A DNA stretch of 64,000 nt from Rhypophila decipiens (taxonomy: Eukaryota; Ascomycota; Sordariomycetes; Sordariales; Naviculisporaceae). Every line of letters starts with the position of its first letter. Within the stretch, counting starts at the first letter, position 1. Under the pieces are notes generated by a model, which searched no databases, was not told the DNA's origin, and saw only the letters and a program-made list of their open reading frames with translations. The stretch spans positions 1-64,000 of the forward strand of contig MU858224.1 in NCBI GenBank assembly GCA_033297075.1, in the 5' to 3' direction. Made by a program: the position numbers and the translations under genes. Shown here one piece after another: positions 19,055 to 29,248 of the stretch.

Positions 19055-21070
19055 TCATCGGCTCTTTTTGCCCTCTGAGTCCTTCTTCCCCTCCTCTAGC
19101 TTCTTATCCCCCTGCCCAGTCTTTTCCTCTTGTTCTTCCTCTTTATTCTTCTCATCCTTCGACGAAGAATCCAACCACCTGTTCCAGGCACTCTCGCCCT
19201 TCTTCTTCTCACTCCCCAAACCACTCAAATATTTATCCTCTTCCTCCTCCCACTTTTGCCGCACGACCCGCTTACGCGCCAGATAAGCCCGCGCAAAGCG
19301 CCAGGCCTCGGTATCAGCCAGATTCCACGCCTCGATAGCTTCCTTGACGGCGACTTGCTCCTTGGTCGCCTTTCCTTTCCATTTCCCGTCAGAATCAACA
19401 ATGACTATCGCTTGCGAGAGTAGTTCTGGTTCCTTGGCGAGGTCTTCTGGCGAGGCGATGGGTCCGTCCTTGGGATCGTGCGGCGGGGGGGCTGGTCTTC
19501 TCTCGGGCCCGGGAACGGGTGTTTCCGACTTTCCGTCCGATGTCCAGGTTGCTTCTGTCGGCACGGCGAATCCAAAGTGCCAGTTTACGAGATCCTCCGG
19601 GAGCCGACGTTCTGCGAGGAGCCAAAGGGATGTGGAGGCGCCTTTTTCGGAGGCGACGGATTCTTTGAATTTCAGGACGCGAGGTGCGCCGCTTACGCCT
19701 GAGCCGAGGAGGTGAGCTGTTAGATCTGCTAGCCAGATGTTGCGTCTTGATTCTCGCCGGATCCAGGGTATTGTGAGGTCCGGACGGAGGTGGTGCAGGG
19801 AGGCGGTTGTGTACGGGTGCGGGACGGTGCCGAGTATGTAGGTTGTCGAGCTGTTTTGGAGGTGTGCTGGGGTCGAGAGTTTCATTGGCTGGGTGGCTAC
19901 GCAGGGGGTGCATTTGTTGCCCATGTTGGGCGGGCAGGATGACGGGAGAGGGGATTCGGGACAGTGGGTTAGTCGCAGGGCTAGCTCGTAGGCTGGGCTG
20001 ATCAGGTGGGTTGTGTGGTGCGGTAGGGGCTTCATCACGGCTATGCCGTCGGAGAAGACATTTTGCCAGGTCAGGTGCAGGTGGGAATTTATCAGCTGGT
20101 TGAGGAGGGTGAAGCCCTTGTTGTGGGATTTTGCAATCTCGTCGGCTACCTTTGTATACTTGGAGGCGAGGGTGCGGGCTGAGTAGTAGGCTAGGGATTT
20201 TGGAGTCGGGTCGACGACGAAAGGGGCCGGATCATTGTTGTCTGTCATTATAGCTGCGAGGAATTCTTTGACGATCTTGAGGCGCGAGCTGGAGAGGGCG
20301 AGCTTGACTGCCTCGGCCACGTTTGTCTTGGGGCCGACGAAGAGGCCCTCGTCGATGTTCTTCCAGCGGGTCAACTTGGGGAACTCGCCACGGCGGAGGA
20401 AGGCCAGCAGGGGGTCGTTGTGGTCGCCCATTGGGAAGAGCAGGTAGTGGGCCAGCACGCCGCCGCCCATGTTCTCCCAGGCCAGCCAGCGCATCAGGTC
20501 CGTCTTGAGGGCCGGGTCGAGCTTGTCGGGGATCTTCTGCAGCTCTTCGTATCGCGGGTTGTTCATGGCATCGGCGGGGCCCAAAATGATGGGCTTGAAC
20601 CCCTTGGACCACCACGCGCGGCGCCAGGACAGGAGCAGGTCGCTGTCTACCTCTTTCGTCGCCTTGTCCTTCTCGATCGTGTTGTCGTAGTAGCAGTATA
20701 TGGGCGTGCGCTCGGGGAGAACCGGCAGGATCAGACGGTTCTCGTCGAGGGTGAGAGAGCTGCTGAAGGGCGTCGACAGCCATTTCCAGTTGGAGTACCA
20801 GGATGTGTCGCCCAACGTGTCATTCTTTTGGCGCGGAGGCGGGTGCGCGGGTGGTGTGAAGGGGTTGAGGTTCTTCCAGGGGCTCTTGAACGATTTGGGT
20901 ACCGAGAACTTGTAGTCGTTTAAATTCGGGCGGGCCGGTATGGCGCCGCTGGGGAGCAGGAAGAAGAGACTGCACACGGCGAAGAGCGATATCAAGGCGA
21001 AGAGGAGCGACGTATGTCGCGTTCCCAGTCGGGGGACCAGCCGGCCGCAGACGACGTATTGCTTGGGCAT
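19055..21070 (-). CDS. type II membrane protein with glycosyltransferase-like lumenal domain, 671 aa
   Basis: It is a single exon starting at the ATG at 21070 (MPKQYVVCGRLVPRLGTRHT). A short basic cytoplasmic tail is followed by one membrane helix, about residues 19-44, then a Pro-rich stem, the layout of Golgi type II enzymes. The lumenal part has IYCYYDNTIE, SWRRAWWSKGFKPIILGPAD (about 148-167) and TDLMRWLAWENMGGGVLAHY (about 191-210). The last resembles the R-(Y/W)-L...GG-(I/V)-Y segment ahead of the DXD in GT32-type sugar transferases, but the usual DXD is not evident (MGDHND follows), so activity is uncertain. After about residue 560 the protein is highly charged (Glu/Lys-rich) and disordered. 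It is a conserved fungal-type protein of unknown role; a Golgi location is inferred from topology. Confidence 0.7.
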   Translation of the reverse strand: MPKQYVVCGRLVPRLGTRHTSLLFALISLFAVCSLFFLLPSGAIPARPNLNDYKFSVPKSFKSPWKNLNPFTPPAHPPPRQKNDTLGDTSWYSNWKWLSTPFSSSLTLDENRLILPVLPERTPIYCYYDNTIEKDKATKEVDSDLLLSWRRAWWSKGFKPIILGPADAMNNPRYEELQKIPDKLDPALKTDLMRWLAWENMGGGVLAHYLLFPMGDHNDPLLAFLRRGEFPKLTRWKNIDEGLFVGPKTNVAEAVKLALSSSRLKIVKEFLAAIMTDNNDPAPFVVDPTPKSLAYYSARTLASKYTKVADEIAKSHNKGFTLLNQLINSHLHLTWQNVFSDGIAVMKPLPHHTTHLISPAYELALRLTHCPESPLPSSCPPNMGNKCTPCVATQPMKLSTPAHLQNSSTTYILGTVPHPYTTASLHHLRPDLTIPWIRRESRRNIWLADLTAHLLGSGVSGAPRVLKFKESVASEKGASTSLWLLAERRLPEDLVNWHFGFAVPTEATWTSDGKSETPVPGPERRPAPPPHDPKDGPIASPEDLAKEPELLSQAIVIVDSDGKWKGKATKEQVAVKEAIEAWNLADTEAWRFARAYLARKRVVRQKWEEEEDKYLSGLGSEKKKGESAWNRWLDSSSKDEKNKEEEQEEKTGQGDKKLEEGKKDSEGKKSR

Positions 21071-22151
21071 TGTGAGATTATTGGATGGAGTTTTGGTCGT
21101 CCGTCGTCAGACTGGTTGAAACTCGATTGTCAACGAATCGCTCGGGTCGAGTCGAGGTCGCGAGTTTGCTAGCGGATCGACAATGTATTATTCATGTATG
21201 GAACGTCGCTCGATGATGATGGCACAGTGAGGCAGGCAACAGCAGGCAGCAAGTGGGAGAAACGAAGGTGTGAAAACGAGGATACAGAAATGTTACTGGT
21301 AACACATGATGTTGCTTGTTCGTCAGGAATCGACTGGCTGTAAATTGAGCGCTCAGCTACTTCTCAAGAGTTTGGTCGCATCAATATTGACATTGAACAA
21401 CATCAAGCGTAGAGAAAGTCACCGTGATGTTTGACCAGAATGTCACCGAACATGAAAAGGGGCCCGGGATGGGGAATCTTCTTGATGGTTGGTCAATCAA
21501 CTGGGAATGGCGCCCGGTCGGTGGGGAATGGCACGCCAGGGGCGCAAATTCAACTTTTGGAGACACCTAAACGCGACGTGCCCCACGGGGAAACAACGTG
21601 GGCTGCTTATGTCATCTGTCCTTGGCAGGATTCATTACATAAGCAAATAGTCAATGAAAAAAGGGGGCAGCAGGACAATAATAAACAAAGGGGCGAATTA
21701 TTGGCCTTGGAAATACGTCGAGGCCATATGGACTTCCCTCGGTCTGTCTAAGGCATGAAAGAGAAGTACTCAATGGTGAACATTGGAGCTGGCTCTGAAC
21801 AATGAATTATATGCTTGAAACCCCCAGTAAATATAATGCATAGTTATGCATATGCATTTTTCTCTTTCTTCTGCCCCCTCCCCTCTACCCAAGAGTTAGA
21901 GAACCAAGTCATGACTTCGTATAAACATTAATTTTCCCTTGTCCCGTCCGCCCGTTTCCCCAAAATGCAGGCAAGGTACTCGGCTCCGGGCCTTCCCACC
22001 CTGTACTGGCACCCTACCAGAAGTAAAAGAATAATGTCCAAACCCAAAGATGTAAAAAAGTCCGGATATAATAATACACCATAACAAGAATAAGAATCGA
22101 GAAACAAAATACCCCCAGACAAACACCTGCTTAAAATATTAAAGAGAAACA
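21071..22151. other. intergenic region between two minus-strand genes
   Basis: The right part is the 3' flank of the Nud1-type gene, AT-rich around 21780-22150. The left part is the promoter and leader of the membrane-protein gene. Frames here are short and unsupported. Confidence 0.5.
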
Positions 22152-25100
22152 TCACCATCCGCCAAAACTATCCTCGGCTCCCCACCGGGCACTGCCATCT
22201 GCTTTCACTCCTTCTTTGCCGTCCTTCTTCTCTTGAACCACTTGCTCAACCTTCCCAAGATGACCACGCTTCCCATCAGCAGTAGCAGCGACAGCGACAG
22301 CACCCCCAGAGGAGCTAGAGTTGGAGTTGGAAACATCCCTCCGTTCCACAAACAACCCGCGCTCAGCAAGCGCAAGCCAGACTCCGTCCCTAAGCTGAGC
22401 AACCTCGCGCCCGTCAATCGCCAGCCCGTCAAGTTTCCCGAGCCTCTTACAACACCCGACAAACATCTGCTCATAGACTCGTCTCCTCATGCGCGTCTCC
22501 ATATCCAGCCTCTTGCAGTAAACCGCATCCCGTTCTTTATCTTGGTCCGGTAGCGTGAATGCCTCCTCCTTTTCAGATCCTCCTCCTCTGCCGCTGCCGC
22601 TGCTAGTTGCTTTGACAATCGCTTGTGCTTGTCCATCACCAGACTCCTCTCCCCGTCCACCCAGCTGTCCTCCTCCCCGCGTATGTAGTAGACCCAAAGG
22701 CGGCGCGTAGAACCCCTGCGTGCCAGGGTTATCCCTTACATCGACACAGCTCAACATGCCAAAGGCCGCCAAGACCCTTACAAGCCTGGCACAATCCGCC
22801 AATCGGTTCCCACTGACCAACACCCTCTTGAGTCTAGGAATTCCCACCAAGGGCGACAAATCGACAAGAGCATTCATGTTCAAGTTCACAACCCGGAGAT
22901 TGGGCAACATCATCCCCAGCCCCTCAGGAAGCCTCGCAAGTCCACAGTTTGCTAGCTCCAGTAATTGCAGGTTGAGCATGTCCACTGTTGGTTGGAACCT
23001 TGATTCTTGTTCACACCCATCTTCTTCTTCTTCGTCTGCTGGGGAGGAGGATGAGGGAGGAGAGCCAAAGTAATTCCCCGACAAGTAAAGCTTCCGAACT
23101 TCATAAGCCCTCGAGAGTAAATGCCCCAGATCCAACGGCTTCTCCCCGCTTTGCTCACGCAGAGACAAGGAGTCAACTTTTTTCGCCCGTGAGAATCCGT
23201 CTATCCTGACCAGTCTGTTCCTGTCTGCGTGGAGGAGGCGCAAGTGTGGGAGCAGTCTGATATCCAGTTTGGAGAGTTTATTGTCGTTTAGATGGAGGTA
23301 TCGCAGTGTCTCCATTTTCTTCTGTACGGGTTCAACAGCACTTGATGGCGCATCGTCTTCGGCGGGAGCTTCAATAGAAAAGCTCTCAAGCTGGTTGTTC
23401 TCGAGATTTAGCGAGCTGAGACAAGGGAGGTTCTGCAGTCCCGTCACACGAGCGATCTTGTTATCTTTCAGGTCTAGCTCCGCCAGCCGGACCAGCTTGT
23501 TGGACCAAAAGTCAAGTTGGGCAATGTTATTCCCCCTGGCGCGAAGGGAAAGCAGCCCGTCGTGGAACTTAATCCCGTCGAGACTCGTGATCTGGTTGTT
23601 GTCTGCGCGCAAGCTCCGCAGATGCACCAGATTCTTAAACGCGCCCAGGCTCGTGAGCCCATTGTTCGAGACATCCACGTACTGCAGATGGATGAGGTGG
23701 TTCCACGCCGTCAGGCCAGAGAGCTGGTTGTGGTTGATCTTGAGCTGTCTCACGCTCTCGGGAATCCCGGTTAGATTGCGGACTTGATTGTGGCTGACGT
23801 CGAGACTCTCCAGCTGGGAGCAGAATTCTTTGAGGCCGTGCAGGCTGCCCAGTCGCTTGTTGGCGAGCTTCAGGTCCCGCATGTCCTCCCAGTATGGCTC
23901 GAACGGCTCTACCTCTGCGAGTTTCTCCACCAGCTCGCGCGTGTTGAGCGACATGACGCGTTTTGAGCCGTCGCCTGTGACGAGGTGGTGGTTTCCGACA
24001 ATGTAGCTCGCTTCTAGAGGCAGAGAACTGTCCCCCTCCCCTCGGTGTATCGTAAACTCCGAGAGAGGGCTGAGAGAGTAGGTGCCCACGTATTGGCTTA
24101 TTACTGGTGCGCCGTCGACATCTTGGGCTGGACAGTCTCGTTGTCTGTTCGCAGGAGTGGCTACCACAAAGCTCAGACTGGCTTGTCTCATGCCCGACCC
24201 ACCAGCCTCACTGAGGATAGAGCTATTGTTGTTGTTGTTATCGGCAATAATGCTGAGCTCCATGTTAGACGCCTGCTCTTGTTGAAGTCGGGCCCTGGCT
24301 CTATCAAAGGCCGACTCTTCCTCGCGCTCGTCAATTCTGGATATCGGCCTTGCCATGAGTGTCTGTCCCCTCACAGAGAGATGGCGTGCTGGACCCGACC
24401 TCGTGGTGGTAGTCGCCTGGATGGATATGACCCGTCGACCGCGCTTGGTCGATTCCCGGGAAATCTCGTCAAACGTCTGGTCGAGAATGCTCTGGTCCTC
24501 TTCATACCCCTCAAGTCGCTCATCTACCACGTCTTGAATAAACGACGCGATGGGAGACGAAAAGCTGATGGTCAGGTTCCGCCGCCTTGTAGCGGCGCTG
24601 ACGCGGTCTTCGTGAATGCCTATTTCATCCTCGACCGTGTCGTCGTCTTCTTCTTGTCTTGGAGGACGAGTTTCCTGCATGGACGGGATAGAATCTTGGT
24701 CCCTAGCCGGTGAACTGACTGGAGCTGGAATCAGTACTGGCCCTCGACCAGCGGTAGCCGCGCTCTTTTCCGCCAGCTTGGCAGCGTTCTCTGCCCTCGT
24801 CGCCATTAGATTGTTCAACTCCATGGTCATGTCGACCGACAGATCAGGGATATCGGCAAACGGATCATCCTCGCTTGCCTCAGACGGGAGAAAGTTTCTA
24901 TCTTTGCTCGACCCGCTGGAACTGCCAGATTTCCTCTTGATCCAGATATTCCGCTGCCTATCCAGGACCATATTGCCCACTTTATCCGGGATAAGATGTT
25001 CGACGCTCTCGGGCGCAATCGTCCTTCTGTTCTCTGAAGTCCGAGAAGAGCCGGTTTGATACGACCTCCCAGTGGAGTGACCAGAACTATGCGTAGGCAC

Positions 25101-27974
25101 CGCGTTATCTCCAATATCAAAATGGTCAGGGTTCCGCGAGAGTCGAATATTAGGCGGGTCACTGATAACACCGTGCCCGAGAGACGACGGCCAGCTATTG
25201 TTGCTCCCGACCCTTGTCCAGTTTTCCCCGTCATTTACAGAACTCTGCGCAACAGAAGAGATGCCATTTGACCGCATCGATTCGCCGATGACATCGCCCA
25301 TGTCACTCTCCTCGTACTTCTTCAGACGCTCAACAACCTCGGGGTCTACTTGCCGAGCTGACATGCGTGCAACCGGTGCCCGTCCCTCGCGGCTAGGCGG
25401 CCGTGAAAAGGGCTCCTGAGTGGACTCGTACGAGCTCTCCAGATCAGGAGACGGCTGGGGTGCATCCTCTGCGCTGGATTCTTCCAAGCTGGCGAGGCCG
25501 CTAGCCAGGCCTGCCTTGTTGCGAATCATGGCCATGATTTTGTTCGCCTCGTTGATAAAGTCCTCGGTTCGGATTGATGGCTTTCGGCTCTCCGAGTCGA
25601 TGAGCGGCCTAAAGGCCGGTGGAGCTGAACCCTGGCCGTGCCTGGACCGAGGAGGTGACGGCTCAATCTCGGCAAGCGGCTGTCGGTCACGTTCCCGTTG
25701 AACCGATGACCTCTGCATCGGGGTTGGTGTCCGGGGCCGTGCCATTTCGCGTTTGGTGAAAACCTCGCCGTCGTCTTCTTGATCATCATCCTGAGAATCG
25801 TCTACTTGAGCAGTGATGGCGGACTGCATTTGGAGATGTGAATGATGCACCGAGTCTAGGGCCTGCGACTGCTCCAAAAAGAGCTCATATCCGACGTCAG
25901 ACTTGTGGAGTGTTCTGCGTCTTTTGGGTGTCGGGTCCTTGGAAGGCGAGGTGCGCGGTCGCTTAATCTCCGAAATGTCCCCACGGACTGGCGTAGAGAG
26001 GAGTTCGCCCGTGATGGGCACACTTAATCTTGTCTCGGCCCTCATAGCAGGATCAACACCCTTGTTGGCAAATTTGGAAGGATGTGGTGTCCAAGGCTTC
26101 TGGCGGCTCCTCCGCACAATCAAGTCGTCTGATTCATCAGGCAGCGAATCGCGGCTCATTCCGAAACTCGGGGCCCGTGGGAGATGGACAGATTCGCCAT
26201 CTGGGCCGCAGTTTTCCTTGTCGGCGTCAAGCATTGAATTGCCGTTGGCCTCGTACGAGAACTCGTCGTTGAACTCGTAGCCGTCCAACTCTCCGGCGCC
26301 AAACTGGCTAAGGCGCCTGCGATCCCTGGCTCGCCGAGTCGGTGATCTCGGGGGGGACAGCATGCATGATGGGTCGGGATTGATGGAGAAATCCTCCGAC
26401 TCCTGAGCTCGGGAAGGTGTTTCTTCCGCTGCCTTCTCCTCGAACTGACTGAGACGTCTGAGAAGTGTCTGGTTCGTAAATGTGTCGTACGGTTGGAACA
26501 GCTTCAAAGGACTGCCCGAGGCATTCTGCAGCTGAGGCACCTTCTTCTCTGGGCTTGGGCCCGGTGGACGAGGGTAGTCGGGGCTCTCTGTGGACATGTT
26601 TTCTGCCGAGTCCCACTGCTGGACCTTGACGGTAGGGAACTGCTTGGGCGTGCTCGCCTGGAGCGACTCTTCTGGATTGAGCTCCGACGTGTCGTTCAGA
26701 GCTGAGCTCAGCATATGTTGGCGAAACGATCCATCCGCGGATTGGCCACCTCGCCGCAAGTTGACAAAGCCTCCCAGCGCCCGGTAGTTGGCTGTGGTGT
26801 CGGAATTGTTTGCCTCGAGCTCGCTGTCTTGTGCGCCGTGACTCGCGTCCGTTTCGAGCACCAGCTGGTCCTTTCGGACGTTTTCGAGCCGTTTCCGTAG
26901 CTCATCAGGAGGAAGATCCGTCGGGCCATAGGCTACGTCGCCGTTGCTAGCCTGGTGTCGTTCGAGGAGGATGGGGCTAAAATCCTCGTTGCGCACCACG
27001 CTCTGACCACTGACCTTGCGCGACTGCGCATCTGAAACCTCGTCTTGGGGAAGTGACAGGCCGTTCTGGTCAAGGTCAACAGACGGCCACTGAGAATAGC
27101 TGTCTCCTTCCTGCAGGCTTTGATCTGCTATCCTGCTGGCCTCGGCCGAGTCTTCATTTAGGCGGTAGCGCATGTGCGTCGGCGCCCTCTTCTGGGCCAT
27201 TTCGGAATATTCTTGGGCGGAATCGTCGACGCGGATGTCGACAGCTGAGGCTTCTTGATGGTACTGAGGTGGGCTCGATGGCAGGGTGAGTTCATACTGT
27301 GATTCTGTTTCCTGATCCCGTGTTTCGTGACCGCGGGCGGGTGGATCAGGCGCGGCAGGCGGCGGTTTAAAGATGTTCTCCAGCCCGGTAGCTGCCGAGG
27401 TGAACAGATCTGGCTGCTCACCATACGACAAATCGCCGTAAACAAGCCGCCGCTTCCACTCTGGTGTTTCGGCCCGCCTCGATGGTGATTCGCCCAACGA
27501 TTTGTGGTTGACCGTGTTGTGCACGACAGAGCCCGAGGACACGGCCCTATTGTGAGTCCCGGGACGCGACTGCGACTGGGATTGCGACTGCGACTGCGAC
27601 CGTACTCTGATCTCTTGCGACAGCTTCGAGGGTGGCGGTGTGCGCGAGGCCGTGGCGATAATCTTATTCACGCTTCGTTCGCTGAGCGCAACACTACTGT
27701 TCCCCTTTGCAATGTCAACTGACCTCTTTTTATGGCTATGGCAAAGTCGCGGAATACGGCTGCTGGGTGGTGTCTGCGCTGCTGATGGCGGTGTTGGTGC
27801 TGATTTGCTCGATTTGGGGTTGGGGCGGCGTGAGGGAGTGCGAACCGGTGTGCGCACCGGAGTCTGAGTGGTAGGGGCAGCTGATGGACCCGAGGGCGCT
27901 GTGAACGATGTCTCTTTGGAACCCGGCTCCGACACCCAGTCCTCCGAGAGAGAGTCCAGCCAGGCGGGAGCCAT
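22152..27974 (-). CDS. NUD1: Nud1/Cdc11/SnaD-type SIN scaffold with C-terminal leucine-rich repeats, 1940 aa
   Basis: One uninterrupted 5.8-kb frame starts at the ATG at 27974. The N-terminus MAPAWLDSLSEDWVSEP is the conserved opening of the filamentous-fungal Cdc11/Nud1 family (SnaD in Aspergillus). Residues up to about 1280 are Ser/Pro-rich and disordered with many SP/TP and basic sites, fitting a heavily phosphorylated spindle-pole scaffold; they include a SQSQSQSQSQ stretch from a 6-bp repeat. A conserved block around YSLSPLSEFTIH (about 1290-1305) precedes leucine-rich repeats from about 1350 to 1750 (LESLDVSHNQ, LQYVDVSNNGL, LAELDLKDNKI, LRYLHLNDNKL). A charged C-terminal tail follows. 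In yeasts Nud1/Cdc11 anchors the mitotic exit/septation network GTPase and kinases at the spindle pole body; here it would time septation. Confidence 0.9.
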   Translation of the reverse strand: MAPAWLDSLSEDWVSEPGSKETSFTAPSGPSAAPTTQTPVRTPVRTPSRRPNPKSSKSAPTPPSAAQTPPSSRIPRLCHSHKKRSVDIAKGNSSVALSERSVNKIIATASRTPPPSKLSQEIRVRSQSQSQSQSQSRPGTHNRAVSSGSVVHNTVNHKSLGESPSRRAETPEWKRRLVYGDLSYGEQPDLFTSAATGLENIFKPPPAAPDPPARGHETRDQETESQYELTLPSSPPQYHQEASAVDIRVDDSAQEYSEMAQKRAPTHMRYRLNEDSAEASRIADQSLQEGDSYSQWPSVDLDQNGLSLPQDEVSDAQSRKVSGQSVVRNEDFSPILLERHQASNGDVAYGPTDLPPDELRKRLENVRKDQLVLETDASHGAQDSELEANNSDTTANYRALGGFVNLRRGGQSADGSFRQHMLSSALNDTSELNPEESLQASTPKQFPTVKVQQWDSAENMSTESPDYPRPPGPSPEKKVPQLQNASGSPLKLFQPYDTFTNQTLLRRLSQFEEKAAEETPSRAQESEDFSINPDPSCMLSPPRSPTRRARDRRRLSQFGAGELDGYEFNDEFSYEANGNSMLDADKENCGPDGESVHLPRAPSFGMSRDSLPDESDDLIVRRSRQKPWTPHPSKFANKGVDPAMRAETRLSVPITGELLSTPVRGDISEIKRPRTSPSKDPTPKRRRTLHKSDVGYELFLEQSQALDSVHHSHLQMQSAITAQVDDSQDDDQEDDGEVFTKREMARPRTPTPMQRSSVQRERDRQPLAEIEPSPPRSRHGQGSAPPAFRPLIDSESRKPSIRTEDFINEANKIMAMIRNKAGLASGLASLEESSAEDAPQPSPDLESSYESTQEPFSRPPSREGRAPVARMSARQVDPEVVERLKKYEESDMGDVIGESMRSNGISSVAQSSVNDGENWTRVGSNNSWPSSLGHGVISDPPNIRLSRNPDHFDIGDNAVPTHSSGHSTGRSYQTGSSRTSENRRTIAPESVEHLIPDKVGNMVLDRQRNIWIKRKSGSSSGSSKDRNFLPSEASEDDPFADIPDLSVDMTMELNNLMATRAENAAKLAEKSAATAGRGPVLIPAPVSSPARDQDSIPSMQETRPPRQEEDDDTVEDEIGIHEDRVSAATRRRNLTISFSSPIASFIQDVVDERLEGYEEDQSILDQTFDEISRESTKRGRRVISIQATTTTRSGPARHLSVRGQTLMARPISRIDEREEESAFDRARARLQQEQASNMELSIIADNNNNNSSILSEAGGSGMRQASLSFVVATPANRQRDCPAQDVDGAPVISQYVGTYSLSPLSEFTIHRGEGDSSLPLEASYIVGNHHLVTGDGSKRVMSLNTRELVEKLAEVEPFEPYWEDMRDLKLANKRLGSLHGLKEFCSQLESLDVSHNQVRNLTGIPESVRQLKINHNQLSGLTAWNHLIHLQYVDVSNNGLTSLGAFKNLVHLRSLRADNNQITSLDGIKFHDGLLSLRARGNNIAQLDFWSNKLVRLAELDLKDNKIARVTGLQNLPCLSSLNLENNQLESFSIEAPAEDDAPSSAVEPVQKKMETLRYLHLNDNKLSKLDIRLLPHLRLLHADRNRLVRIDGFSRAKKVDSLSLREQSGEKPLDLGHLLSRAYEVRKLYLSGNYFGSPPSSSSPADEEEEDGCEQESRFQPTVDMLNLQLLELANCGLARLPEGLGMMLPNLRVVNLNMNALVDLSPLVGIPRLKRVLVSGNRLADCARLVRVLAAFGMLSCVDVRDNPGTQGFYAPPLGLLHTRGGGQLGGRGEESGDGQAQAIVKATSSGSGRGGGSEKEEAFTLPDQDKERDAVYCKRLDMETRMRRRVYEQMFVGCCKRLGKLDGLAIDGREVAQLRDGVWLALAERGLFVERRDVSNSNSSSSGGAVAVAATADGKRGHLGKVEQVVQEKKDGKEGVKADGSARWGAEDSFGGW

Positions 27975-29248
27975 TGTGGCTGGAGGACTGCTGAAAATAA
28001 ACGATGTGTCTTTTTGTTTGTTGCGCCTTGTTCTTGAGCTGTCATCCAGAGTCGAGTCGGGGTCGGCCTGAAACGAAGCTCTGTCGCGATCGAATGGCGG
28101 GGGATGGCTCCTTATTTGGAGCTGTTGTTTCTCTGAATGTTCTCGGGATTAAAATTGACTGGTAATTTATTTACTGTGCTTATTTCGTACTGTATGTCTA
28201 TAACATTTGCCGGTCGGTTTGCGATTGTCGAATGTTTGTGCTCGTCTGTTCGGCAGCAATCGGTTGCGCAATTCAAGGGGAGAGAATGTTGTCATCCTGG
28301 AATTATTAGTTCAAACGCCCAATCTGATGTGGGTGGCCCTGCTGGGGTGTTGGGGTTCGCGCTTTGGGGACGGAGTAAACAGTGGGATGGGGATGGAACT
28401 TGATTGGTTACTTTTCGGCCATTGCCGTGGCAACCAGAATGCAGCTTTCCGATCGGCCCCTATGCACATGCCCGGAACTGTTGAACCGCCTTTGAATTCT
28501 CGGGTCTGGCAGATTTAATAAGTTTTCTAATACGAATGTTTGATCAAAACAAGTGATTTTTGGACTTGATTACGGATACTATCTTGTTCATGACGATGGA
28601 ATCGCTAATTTGCGGTTCCCACATGGTCTGGAGCCACTTTGCCGTTCCTGTCCTGTCAAATGTCAATGGTATTAAATCGACCTTGGAGCCCCATTAGCTA
28701 TTTAACTCTGATGAGCAGTAGACGAGGTAATATAATTTTGACACTTTTTACGAGGAGATCAAGAAAGCACATTCTTCTTTTTCATCCGAATTATCAAAAT
28801 GGTCGTTGTAAAGGAAAGCTGCACAGTGCAAAGTGATGGGACGACATCCAAGGTTCGAGATCGTCCAAGCCATGACCCCCACCCGCCCTATTTGTGGCTA
28901 CTGGCTCCCTTGTTCCCTTGTTTCACCTTTGGGAGAGCTCGATGGTGCGCTGCAAGCAAGGGAGGTACGTACCGTATGCGCCTTCCCCTCTCTCACGGGC
29001 TGTTCAGCTGACAACGCGAATCAAAGTTTAATTGATTTCAACCGCGTTCTGTCGCGTTACTCCCCAGCATTTCGGTCCACTAGCACGAATTCGGTGTGGC
29101 CCCCAGCAACGCCGCCAGCAATTCCGACGACTTCAGCTTCTCCACCAAAACATCCAAACGGCAATCCAAAGCGATCAGTGCTCAGCGATTCTGCCCCGAC
29201 TTGTCAAAACAAACCGACATCGCCAATGGGAGTGCATCGATCGTAACA
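27975..29248. other. shared divergent promoter region (NUD1-type gene and SPW-repeat gene)
   Basis: About 1.27 kb separates the two start codons. The right-hand leader contains several short upstream ATG frames before 29249. No specific binding site can be named with confidence. Confidence 0.5.

Noticed and set aside
20232..20783. 183-codon frame inside the membrane-protein gene
   Set aside because: A shadow of the real frame: Arg/Pro/Gly-rich, as expected from GC-rich wobble positions read out of frame.
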